Source: Istiophorus platypterus (Eukaryota; Chordata; Actinopteri; Istiophoriformes; Istiophoridae). Taken from it: 64,000 nucleotides of DNA. Positions 1 through 11,490 of this stretch are shown here, piece by piece. The notes beneath the pieces were generated by a model. That model did no database searches, was not told where the DNA came from, and saw nothing but the letters and a program-made list of their open reading frames with translations. The translations under genes were made by a program, and so were the position numbers. How positions within the stretch are numbered: position 1 is the first letter of the stretch; each line of letters begins with the position of its first letter. The DNA is taken from positions 13,946,866 to 14,010,865 of the forward strand of contig CM029129.1 of the NCBI GenBank assembly GCA_016859345.1, in the 5' to 3' direction.

Positions 1-1127
1 TGAGATGGCATATAGTTATACAGGTAGTGCAGCTCCTTTCAGGAATAGCACAGTGCATAGGCTGCATGTATAGGAAATGGATGGGGGAGGGAGAGGGTGA
101 GAGCAGGTGTGCGATGGGGAGGATGGTGACTGAAGCAGAGAGTTAAGAGGTTAGCGGCATAGCTGTAAACAAAGCAGTGCAGTGTATGTGCCTAATCCCC
201 TCAAGCAAGCCAAGTTCCCGCATCTTGCTTGCCACTTGATAATTTAGGTGACTTGGGGTTAGCACTGACGTCAGCCAACTACAGCCCTGAATCAGAACAG
301 TCTCCTCTGTTCTTCCTGAATATGGTGTGGATGGTGAGCAAGGTAAGGTTAAAAATATTAAGGCAGTGAAATACAGGATTTTGCATTGTCCCTGGAGTTT
401 GTCATTGTCAGTTTATGGTGATAGGGAGTAATCGGTAGTTGGTTTGGTTCTGCTTGCCTATAAAAGTCACCGCACGCGTCTAACTTTTACAGTGGTGTGT
501 GGGTGTAAAAGTGTATGTTCCCCAGGCCTTGATCTTGTATATAAATTGCAGCTATAGAAAAGTGACTTGAAAAAAATACTTTTCTTTCCTCCCTTTCGAA
601 TTTTTATGTTTGTATTGCATGGGACTATAGAAGTGATCATCATCTGACAGCATTTGTGAAAATTAAATGCATTTCTAATTTGCTGCCTTCAGACACTTCT
701 CTAATTCATTTGTATTGTTATGTCAGATTTCCTTCGAGGATGCTTTTTATCCCCCAAAAAACCGAAAAACATCAACCAATAAAAGTGACAAGGAATATTA
801 GATGAAAGCACTGATCGAAACTGAAGCAGAGAATTGGGTCTACTCACTGCTGTCAGTTTTTAAGCCTTGCTAACTATGAGGTTGCACTAATCAATATTAA
901 TAACAGTTATCAAAACTAATTTTTCAGTGGAACAGAGCATGACCAAACACTTTAGGTGGTTTGAAGCTGCAAACTTTTGTGTTTTTGAAGTGTTTATGCA
1001 GATTTTTTTGGATAAGTTACTTTACCAAGCATCCAGTTGGCCATAGAAACTAAGTGTTTTACATAGATCAGAAACTTTCACTGCATGCAAAGAACGGCTG
1101 TTTATCTATTTCATAATCCAAGATCAA

Positions 1128-1927
1128 ATGCAAATTTATATTTTAGGCTTTTTTGAAAAATAATAAGAAATATGCTTCTCTGTTGTTAGAAGAAAGGGCC
1201 TTGAATATGAGCTCTGTGTCTGTCACTGTTCCTAAAAAAAATCTCTCAATTCACTTTGTGTACAGACTTATAGATATAACATCTGTATTCTGTAAAATCT
1301 GCATTACTTGAATCATTTTCCATTTGTGAAGTATTAGTGCCTTGCATTATGATGCTAGGAAACTATTTGATTTTTTAAAAAGGGAACACTTTGTTCAGCA
1401 TTCTCCTCCACATTGGTTTCCACCATTATGTCCATAATTCAATTAAAACCTATCTGGGATAACAGTATAAAGCCATTGAGATCATTCCCATTGTGGTCCT
1501 TGTGGTCCATAATTAACATCCCTATCTCCTGCCTTGCCTGTTGAAAAAGAGTTAAGGGCAAAAGAAGGCCATGGGAACCCCATAAAAATGCAAATCTCAG
1601 TCACCTGTTTAATGCAAATCACTGCAGAGGTGAACGTAAATCTGGTTTGATTTAAACTTCCTCATACCGGTTCTGCATTTTTTTCATTTTGCCTGCTTTG
1701 GTTTTCCCCTGCTGCAGCTGACAAGCCAGGCAGTCAGAACGCTAAAAAATGACTTTATTGGTATGGCATATATGAAGTGAGTTTTTATGAAGTGAGATAT
1801 GACGTCGCCTGTTGATCTTCTGCTCTAATGCTTATTTCTAACATTTTGGTATATGCTACAGATACATGATGTAGTATGTGATGAAGCTGTCACTTTTTAG
1901 TTGATGTTTTAACTAAAAAATGCAAAT
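1128..1927 (+). promoter_or_regulatory. Cluster of four perfect POU octamer motifs
   Basis: ATGCAAAT, the consensus octamer bound by POU/Oct factors, occurs exactly at 1128-1135, 1589-1596, 1613-1620 and 1920-1927, always on the + strand. The middle two are 24 bp apart and flank a CACCTG E-box at 1603-1608. Four copies in 800 bp is well above what base composition would give. This could be an intronic enhancer; a chance cluster in AT-rich DNA is the alternative. Confidence 0.3.
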
Positions 1928-4900
1928 AAAATGCCCTGTCACTCTGATCTATGGCATCCCCTGTTAGGCTGTTGTTGTTGTTATCTTCATTAACACAGAA
2001 TGGACTAAACTAGCCAGCTGTGCTCAAGAGATTTTCAGTGCACTGGTGCGCTGACTTTGTCAGATACGACTGCCTCACAGCAATGTTATCACAACAACAA
2101 ATCTGGAGTCACCTGTCGGCTTGTCACTCAAATGAGGCAGCGCAGGTACAGAGAATGACTCAACAGTATCACATCCACAACACAGGTTTTGGATTAGGCT
2201 GTATGGGTTGCAGTTATGTTAATTTGAACAATTTCAAGTAGATGTCGGTTCTTGTTTGTTTGAAAAAGTGACAGTTCTAGTGTATGATGAAAACAATGTC
2301 AGCATTAATCTTTAAGGAGACTTGGCTGCAGGTCCCTATGCTTACAGACCAGATGCTTACTGCTTGCTACGGTACGAAATGAAATATCATAGTAGAGCAC
2401 AGGTGTAAATTACCTCCTTCAACCGGATAGATTAACTTGATGGATTAATTTGTGTCTTACGAATGCCATGTACAATGAACAAAAAGTGTTCTTCAATTGG
2501 AATGGGAAGATATTCAGGTCATACAATAGCTGCTTCACTCTCTTAGTTATTTCTCTTCGCATTTGTCTTTCACCCTCTTCTTATCACTCTCTTTCTAAGA
2601 CTCATCTTATCCCAACAGCCTCCTTCTCTTGCTGTATCTAAAGTTTGGCTCCATACTGACAAGGCTGACTCTGTTCCCCTTGGTCCAGCAGGCCAGTCAG
2701 CCAGCTAGTCGCTGACGGCCTCTCATACCCAGTGTGGCGGTGTCCAGCTGCAATTTCTCCATAGCAGTTGGGTCTTAGTAGAGTGCCAGAATGGTTGATG
2801 ACTCACCACCACTATCTCCCCCCATTTTACTCCCATGGTCCTTCCCTTTTTCAATGTAATGAAGCTAATGTTCTGCCTTGTGGACAGCTAACAGGGAGGC
2901 TTGGGCCTTATGCAAACTTTATGATGGCGGAGACTGTCGTCTCTTCTGCACGCTGTGATGTGTCATTCGACGCTGCACTTATTCTAACCCTGATTTCTGC
3001 TGAATTATTGATGATCAACAGGGTCAGGTTTTGCTTTTAGTGCTCCCCTGTGGTGCATTGCAGGGAGTAATGCTGCATCTGCACTCATAATATCATCACC
3101 AACCAGATGGCACAGAACAGACTCCCAAAAGCAGCCAGACTCCATGTTATGAAGTTATGGGCTTATAAGTGAATAGGTGTTCTGTGGTACTGTGTGTGTG
3201 TGCGTGTGTTTGCGTGTGTTTCTGTGTGTGTAGGACAGAGAGTGTGTATTGCTCTCTACATATATATTTTGGATTTATGGTTGTCATTTTAATTAACTTT
3301 TTTGTTGTCATTTTTCACATTTTTTATTCAGAGCATGTGTCAGTTATACTTCATTTTCAGCTCAGTGTTTTTGAAAAATGCACAAAGTCAGACATTAATA
3401 AGAACAAAGGAAATACAAACACGGCAGAGGGCATCAGAAAGAATAGACTACAACTTAACTGGTAGCAATTGTTCATGCATGAAGTTGAACTGATATGCTG
3501 ATTTGTAATTGAGCAAACCTGCTTTTTGAAGCAGTGCAAAGCTTAACAGACACTGTCAACCTTTTCTGCCTCATCCCCTAATAATAAACAATTGATGAAA
3601 ATGATATCTCCTGTTATTTGGAAGAAATTATCAGACTATTATGAGTCTGTCTAATTTACAACCTGAATATCCAACACAGGAATATCCTAAACTGTATTAA
3701 TTATTCCTCCAATAAAACACTGGGGCATGACCGTTAAAATAATTCTGTCTGAGCTCTTCGAAAGGGTTCAACTGTTCTTTATGACTGTGACCATCTTTTC
3801 CCATGTCTTTGCTTCTTTGTCTTTTTGCATTTCAGTTTTGGTGTTTTGGTGCTTTGGTGCTAGATATCATTTGCCATCACTGACTAACTCATAATAAACA
3901 AACTGAATTATTAAATTCTCAAAGTTTTATGGAAAAAGAAAAAAATTCCTAATACTCACTGCGCCATTTCCACTCAATAAAATGTTCACTCTAAGTTTTT
4001 TCTAAATGAGCAATTTTAACATTGATCTATTCTTGAACATTTTCACCATTTTAAATCACAGCTCTGTAAAAACTCACACTGAAGCAAATAAGGAAAACTT
4101 TCCAGCCTAAAGCAGCAAGATATTAAATTGTTTGCAGTATTGGTGTACAATGTTGTATCAACATCAATTCAAAGATATCTGCCGGGTTTAAAGGTATGTA
4201 TATGAAAATTTTCAACAAGTAAGGGTTTGGCTAGAATATAACTCAATACCAGGTTTTCTATTATGTTTTGAATGGGTTTTTGCCAAATAGTTGGTTTAAT
4301 TGTAGGTTAATGTTACCTTAAGAATGCAAGAAACGCTGTCAAGGATACAGGCAGATCATTTTTGTAGGTGTACAGTCATGTCTTCTTCCTATTGCAGCCA
4401 CAAAGTGTTGAGCAGTTTGCTGGGTTCACACTAGTATGTTTTATTGTTGTGTTGCCAACAATATTTATTTTTTCACATCAACACTGCTAAAATTTGACCC
4501 GAGGAACATTTGTTAGATATGTATTTTTTATTCTCACCAGAAAATCACATTTAGAAGAAAACTCAGGTCGCTTACAAGCACTCCAGTTTTTGTCAAGCAC
4601 GCACACAAACAAGACAGCATTCACACAAAAGGTCCATTAAGATAGTGCATGAATATTAGATAAATACACTCTATTACACTTTTTTTCTTGCATGACAGTG
4701 AGGGATGTCTGCTCTTTGTGGTTCTTTGTGTATGTCTGTGTGTGTGTGTGTGTGTGTGTGTCTTTCTTAGCATAGAGTCATTTTCTCCATGGCTGTCCTT
4801 CATAAGATATTTACATGGCCATTCATTATGGATTGTGATCTGATTGAAGTTGAGTGTTCCCATCTTCCCCCCTCTATGAACTCACTACATGGGCACCAGG

Positions 4901-5390
4901 TTTGAGAGTAACTGGTTTCAGCCACATTTACGTCTCCAAAAAAACAACAAAGCAAAAGGTAAAGCCATTTTGTATCCTACTTTCTTTTATAACCCTAGTG
5001 TGGGAATTTTGTGTTGTGCTTGGCCTACTTAATGTTTTTGTGAAGATGGATAAATGTCAAATGTACAGTGCAACAACAAAAAAAAGAAAAATCTCAAAAC
5101 AGCGATTGAATTCTTTATTTCATGCTGCACAATGTGTGAGCTCAGTTACACTCTTGTGTGCAGTTTTAAGTGAGCACAAACAATGCCCTTGGCATTTCTA
5201 CCAACAACAAATAATAAGAAGTTTGCTGCTTGTGTTAACCATATTTCCTCCCTCAAATTTAACTGCTAAATCTAAATCCAACTTGGATTCATAGAATACC
5301 CACATCTCCAGCCAAGAGGCATATTTCTGGACTCCTGTAAACACATTGTCTGTTCCAACAATCCCTAAATCCCTAATCCTCAACACATTG
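1928..5390. other. Intron sequence with only simple repeats recognised
   Basis: AT-rich sequence without a recognisable exon. It contains an imperfect TG tract around 3190-3232 and a clean (TG)n at about 4736-4761. The open frames here, including a 146-codon one at 4854-5294, have no recognisable domain and composition like the surrounding intron. Confidence 0.5.
4736..4761. repeat. (TG)n microsatellite
   Basis: About 13 uninterrupted TG units. The His/Thr-rich frame on the opposite strand at 4621-4863 is an artefact of this tract. Confidence 0.9.
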
Positions 5391-5399
5391 GGCTAGATC

Positions 5400-5860
5400 C
5401 ACCTCACTCTCTGTCTTTGTTCACCACTCTCTCTCTTAATATTTCTCTTCTGCTCTCAAACTCTTTTGTCCCCACTCGCTATCTCTTTCTGTCACCACAT
5501 TATGCCTCATCCCTCCAAACTTGGTCAGAACACTCGTGCACACGCGCACACGAGCACACATTGACCGCTCACTGGTTGTCCCTCAGATGCTTGGCCTCCA
5601 TTCATTTCACCAGCTGCCCTCCAGTCACACACCCCCCATTACGCTCTCTCCTCGTCTGATTTCTCCTCCTCTCTCTCCATCCCTTCTCTGTTCATACTCG
5701 GTCCTCCCCATCTCTCACACCATCTCTCTTCTTGTCTGTCAACCTCTTATCTCTGCCTCTGACTTTCATCTACCTTTCTTTCACCTTTCAACTGTGTCCC
5801 TCCTTTTACACCCCTGCTCTCTCGCGTCTCTGTATCCCCCTCACTACCTTCACACTTTTT
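5400..5860. repeat. Pyrimidine-rich (C/T) tract region
   Basis: About 450 bp strongly enriched in C and T on the + strand, with runs of TCTCTC and CTCC. It produces long Ser/Leu/Pro/His-rich frames in several phases, which is expected from composition and not evidence of coding. Confidence 0.7.
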
Positions 5861-7545
5861 ATAATTTGGGTAATTCAGCATGGCGTTTTTGTCTTTAGAA
5901 GTCAAATCCCTGTTACAGGAAGCTATCCACTGGTAATAGTAGAATGTAGTGCTGAAACCATAACTAATATTCAGTGTATTTAATAGTATGTAGTATATGA
6001 AATCAGAGCTCACGTTATCTAGTCAGCATCTTTATTGAAAAAAGAAGTAACATTACACTAGCCTGATTTTCCACTTGTTAACGAACCATATCATACTATG
6101 TAGGAGTACTGTTTGCGCAGCAACATGCTTTATAAAATTCTTAAATGTTCTCTGCAAAAACTTACTGCTTTCTCCTAGACAATTAAAAAAAACCCTCTTA
6201 AACATCCTGATATGAACCTGCAGAGTTCGGTTTTATTCAAATTTGATACCCAGTGAACTCACAATGGAACAAAGTAACAAGTCCTGAATTAGGTAATAGC
6301 AATAGACATGGCATATATCCCGTTCTTTAAATTGGAGTGAAATAAAAAGCTGAACTGACAACATGAATCTGACCTGATTCAAGCTACAGAGAATTGGGTT
6401 ACTGGCTCAAATCTATCAAGGTCAAGAGGTCACCTTACTTTTCTCTCTTGTCAATCCACGCCTCCCTCTGTACCTCATTTTTCTTCTTTTTCTTCACTAC
6501 TTTTTCCTGAGACTCCTCCCCTCATTCCTCTCTTGCCACCTCCCCGCTCCCTTCTTCTGTTGGCGGTTTCTGTCTTCCTCCTGTCCTGCTGTCTCCCATT
6601 ACTCCTAGAGTAATGACAGCCAGCTGTCAACACCGCACCGGCTCTCCCGACGACCAAGTAGTCCCGACAGCAGCCCTGATGAGATCACTCACTGAGCGCC
6701 TCTCTCCGGGCACACCTCGGTCAGAGCTATTTTAGATGGCGTTTTTTTTCGGCTTTATTTATTTATTAGTTTCTGGGGAGGGGGTTTTGTTGTTTTTTTT
6801 TTTTCCTGGATTGAGTGTGGTGTGTTTTTGCACATGGTAATTCATGTTTGTGCTTGAATCCTTCTTACTTATGTTTCTTTTTTACTGATGATTAAAATCT
6901 AAAAAGAAAAAATTATAAATATGATTGTTTTCTCTATGATGCCTCTTGGGTACCTTGAGGCAAATCATCATTTAAACATTAGACCTGTCAGTTGTATAAG
7001 AGGGAAAACGTGTTAATGTTTTATTCAGTACTAATTCTGGGCTGTTCCATTTATGGCTCTGGCTTTTCCTGTCTGGTTTGGCATTGTTTTTATCAGTGTC
7101 TTTTGGAGTTAATGCCAGTCACAGACACCCCTATTCACTTGAAAAGTGTCTCACGTGAATTGAATATTACTGTCACTGCAGAGATGGTGCAGTTAAAATG
7201 GTATCATTTTGAAAACTCTCTCTTTAGGATAACTCTTTAGGATATGACTGAAAAAAAAAGAAAACAGAATAAGTGATTGCAGAACCATGCGATATTGACT
7301 ATTACTAGTATTAAAAGGGTTCGATAAATCAGGAAACTGTTAAACCGTCTCGGGTTTATGTCATTTGTATTGAGAAGCATATGCTAATCTGTCTACACCA
7401 CTGCTTTGCAGCACTCTGTGTAATTGCCATAACATGTTGTACTGTAGCAGTGCTTCAACGATTGCTTTTGTTTTGGTTGAAGAGCAATTAAATAACCAAA
7501 TTATCATCTTTATGTAACACTGATTTGTGTGTGGATATTGAATAA
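5861..7545. other. Intron with a CT-rich then GC-richer patch (about 6430-6730)
   Basis: Mostly AT-rich. From about 6430 to 6600 the sequence is CT-rich, and 6600-6730 is relatively GC- and CpG-richer, containing TGACAGCCAGCTGTCA (an E-box palindrome CAGCTG in context). It could be a small regulatory patch. No exon is recognised. Confidence 0.35.
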
Positions 7546-7549
7546 TACA

Positions 7550-7870
7550 ACAGTCAGTGACATCTTAAGGAAAAACCAGGTTAGCCATGCGTTGGGCCCC
7601 CACAAACCACCACAGGACTTCCAGTGCCTCGTCACATAGATTGTCCAAATTGTTAGATCTCTGCTAGAGGGAGGGAAAACATTCCTCCAAAAGATATTCC
7701 CTCACTTGGTGTTTTGATGATAATGGTTGAGATTGCTGTCTAATATCCCATGGGTGCTCTGTGGGTTGAGACTGTGGAGGCCAGAGCATATTATTCACGT
7801 CATGTTCATACTCATCAAGCCATGTAGTGAGCCCTCGTGCCTTGTATGGAGGTAGCAATATTGTCTATAC
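7550..7870 (-). mobile_element. Tc1/mariner transposase remnant (C-terminal part)
   Basis: Read on the minus strand, the frame at 7664-7858 contains WLDEYEHDVNNMLWPPQSQ followed by PTEHPWD. This is a damaged form of the Tc1/mariner motif with the consensus WPxQSPDLNPIEHLWD, whose Glu is the last catalytic residue of the DDE triad. The middle of that motif (about PDLN) is deleted. Next comes SSKHQVREYLLEE, as in widespread fish copies, then non-coding sequence toward a probable element end near 7550 that contains GGTTTTTCCTTAAG on the minus strand. The catalytic domain is truncated, so it is a dead fragment. The exact family was not determined. Confidence 0.75.
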
Positions 7871-10325
7871 TTCTCTACTCATTTTTTTCAGTTTTTTACC
7901 TTTTACTTCGTCAGTAATCTGAAGACTTGAAAATATATTCATAGTAAACATGTTCTTAGCTTCTGAATTCTGATGTATACCATGCTGCAAACACTAATCA
8001 TTATAGATATATGTTTTTCGGCTGACTTCAGAGAAGTTGTTGGAAAACCCAATGTCAATGGCCAGTCGTGTAATGTGATTTTTTACGTAAACAGATGCTT
8101 GACTACAACTTGCTTGATGGTTTTTTCCACTTGTTTTTAGTTAAAAAGCTGGTGAAATTTTGACATTTCACGATAAGAAAACTACAGGTGTAAATAAAAA
8201 AATGATGATGGCTGAATCTACTGTAGCTGCTTCAGTTTCAAGGGACTGGGTTTGTGTTTGCTAGCTTGCTGTCAACCTGTCATGGCTTGCTGGGACAACG
8301 GCTCATCGTTAATGATAAAAGCAACATCTCTATCAGCTGTGAAAGAACCCATTTTCTGTTGTTAATAATTTGTCTTAAATTGAAGATAAAAAAAGTCAAT
8401 TAAATGTCAATTTAATTAAATTTTTATTAGACTTTGTTTTGGCTCTACCTATGGTTCCACAAAATGAAGAGTCATTCTATATAAAAACCATCATTCAATA
8501 AGCAGAAGACAGCCCTCTCCAAACCCTCAGTGCTATAAGGCCTGGCGAAGCTTTGAGATTTGTGATAGATTTTAGTCCATCTTTTAGCTTCAGCACTGTC
8601 GGTCATAGTGTTTTTCTTAAGTTTATTGCATGATTCACAAATGTAGTCTGAACAGGCCTATGCAGCCCTGCAGACACCCCCAAGCTTTCTGAGGGGCTTT
8701 CATTTCCAAGTTGAATTATCTCTCTGACTCACCCAGTGTTTTTTTCTTTACCATCTTTCTTCTTTATCTCTTGATCTATCTCTGCTATGTCAGCTATCAC
8801 ATATTCTTTTCACTGGAAATAGTGTGGGTATCATCACCAGTGTCATCAGGACCAAAAAAAGCACATCTCAGTAGTTTTTATTTATTTCTGAGAAAGCCTT
8901 TTCCCTGGAATCGTTCATTACACAACTGAATTTTATAAAATTCTAGCATTATATTTGATATTTTTTGGCTCTGTACAAAGGCAACGGAAAATTACTTTTT
9001 CCTTATTTCCCTGAAATTAGTCATTTTTGTCACTTGACATCAATTTGCAACATCCCCACCTCAGTTTTATGAAGCTAAATTCTTCTCTGCTTAATTGGAT
9101 CAGTCTGATTAACGTTCCTTGTGGTATTAGGTCTGACTCATTGTTCATGTAATTGGATTTTCTTCTTTCTTCTAAGTGTGCCGTTAACATGGGCATGAGG
9201 AACAGGTAGATATGGCACAGCTGCATAACTTAAGTAAAATCATTTAAATATACATTTAAATATAAGAAATGACACTACTGTGTGCACAACAGCCTTTACA
9301 ATGCATGTATTTCAACAACACTTTTGGAAAGTTGGAGGTAAAAACATTGTTGCTGATTTATATGAGACTACAAAGTCTGTTCCTGCTTAAGAGTCCTTGA
9401 GAGGGTAAAGCTGCAGGAAATTGAATGTTCTGTGTCACAACTCTGCAAACATATTGGTAACACTAGCAAGGTAAGTGCAAACAAGCAAGCAAGTCCCACG
9501 TGTTTATATACTGTCAGGTATATTGGACAATCCAATACAATTACCATCAGAATAATACTGCCTCAGTAATTGTGTATGAACAATAGCCAGGTTTCTCAGC
9601 TACTCATTCCCTGTGGTTGTCTTTAGTTAATTGCCTCTCTTTAGTGTCCGTACAAGGTTTTCAAATGTAAACCCTGCAGCTACATTGGCACATTGTAAAT
9701 TGAAATTCCTTCCCTGTACTACAATCTTACCTAGCCTCAATGAGAAAAACACCAACAACCTGATGGAGATTGTGTTTGTTTGCGATGCAAATATATTTGG
9801 TGAAAAATGAATGAATATGTGAATAAATGAAAAAATACAGTTGACAGTTGCAGATGGAGATATATTCATCGTAAATTTATGCAAGCACAAAGGTAACAAA
9901 AATCAATAGGGGGTGTACTTCATCTGCACACATTCTACACAGTAATTCAGCATGCATACATCCTATTTCGACAGTCTATTTAAGTGCAAAGCTTGAGGTG
10001 AGGTGAAGTGAGAAGCTCCACTCACACAGGACTGATATTACCTGGGGGACACCTAGTGATTTGTAATAATATCACAGATCATTTCAGATTTTTATCTTGT
10101 GGGAATCTTCTATGCCAAGACAGCAGTCCCCTCGATAATGCTAATCTTATGCAAATGGTGGTCTTAAACATGATATATTTTTCATCCACAGTTTCTCTAC
10201 CTTTTTACATCTTGTAGATGTGGAATTTATCATTTTATTCACGTCACATAACCTTTTCAAAACACCCTCAGTGCAAACGCCCAGCCCTGGGTCCCTATGA
10301 GATGTATTCATGTTGGCATGTTGGT
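7871..10325. other. Intron, nothing specific recognised
   Basis: AT-rich unique-looking sequence. No exon, RNA gene or known repeat was recognised. An ATGCAAAT octamer is present near 10150. Confidence 0.4.
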
Positions 10326-10640
10326 GGGGTTGTGTGATATGACCAAATTTTCATACCCCAATACCAGTCATTTCATATCCAGATAACAATACATATCACG
10401 ATATAGCACATTTTCTGTAAATCTCTAAGCTGAACTAAGTAGTTGTAGTTTCCTAACCTCAACCATACATTTGCTGAAATCTCTTGACATTAAAGAAATA
10501 TTTAGAATTAGATTGAAAAAAATCCAGGTATTTTAAGAATCTTCCATTATTGGCATTGTGTTTGACATCTAATATTTGATTTTTGAGTGAATAATCCAGT
10601 CAATATGTAATATATTGATTAGCTGTAAGTAAATTTTTCC
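10326..10640. repeat. Probable dispersed fish repeat (unclassified)
   Basis: The segment with TGTGATATGACCAAATTTTC, AGATAACAATACATATCACG and ATATAGCACATTTTCTGTAA resembles, from memory, a repeat widespread in teleosts with GATAACGATATATATCACGATA-type sequence. No coding remnant is visible. The boundaries are approximate. Confidence 0.4.
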
Positions 10641-10829
10641 GACTAATGATTACAGCAAATTTGATAAACCCTTTCTTCCCAGTGGCCAGTACTATACTAC
10701 AAGGACTAAAATCACTTCTAAGAAGGCAGTCTGTTGTCTACACTGTACTTAGAAAGCTTGAGTTTAGCTGATTACAGCAGTGCATTTGATGTATGTGGCC
10801 AGTCAACACATGCAATGGAAATATGGGAA

Positions 10830-10860
10830 CTAGCAATTAATTAATTAATTGATCGATCCT
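10830..10860. repeat. (TTAA)n short tandem and GATC palindrome
   Basis: CAATTAATTAATTAATTG followed directly by ATCGATC; a short simple repeat with nested palindromes. Confidence 0.7.
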
Positions 10861-10934
10861 ACCAAGAAGTATTGTGTTTATAGTTAAAGCCTGATAAACC
10901 ATATTTTTTGTGGGAAAAAGTCCCCATTGTTGTC

Positions 10935-11490
10935 GAAAAAATAACAAAAACACACAAATGACTCTGTGACGTATTACTGCACTGTAGTTTATTTTGAATC
11001 AATGTCACATACACTGTCTCGCTGCCATAAATACATACTAGAGCAACAAATGTGTGATCTACTGCTGAAAATAGTCCCCCAAAAACACATCATTCACATT
11101 TTTCTATTTTCCAAAAATAAAACTCTATGCTCTATTTATCATCTGTGTTCAACTGCTGTCATATGAACTGAGTTCTAAGTGTCACATTTTGGAGGGGCAC
11201 AGTTGGTTTTGGTCTTTTGTTGGATGTTTTGGACGTAAAGTTAAACATAGTACAATGTCAGTCTTATCCATGAAACAGTGCTTTATAAGAATTTTACAAT
11301 TTATATTTGCTTCGCAATTTTGAGCATCCATTTTAGCAAAAAGCCAGTTTAAAATAATATTTTTCAATATGTAAACTATAAATATACGCTCAAGTCGGAG
11401 TCGTTAAGATTTTGAGCTTGTCAACGGAAACATCTGCCCTCTGATTGGAGAATTTGACTCTGCTTTATGGTTTGTTTGTCATCGATTAAT
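10935..11490. repeat. Possible dispersed fish repeat (unclassified)
   Basis: Phrases such as AATGACTCTGTGACGTATTA, GAGCAACAAATGTGTGATCT and GCTGAAAATAGTCCCCCAAA resemble, from memory, a repeat seen in many fish genomes. The frames on both strands have no recognisable protein domain. Boundaries and class are uncertain. Confidence 0.3.

Noticed and set aside
4854..5294. 146-codon open frame
   Set aside because: No domain or family resemblance, and AT-rich intron-like composition.
5400..5860. Several overlapping Ser/Pro/Leu-rich open frames
   Set aside because: They arise in more than one phase from a CT-rich tract, which removes stop codons by composition.
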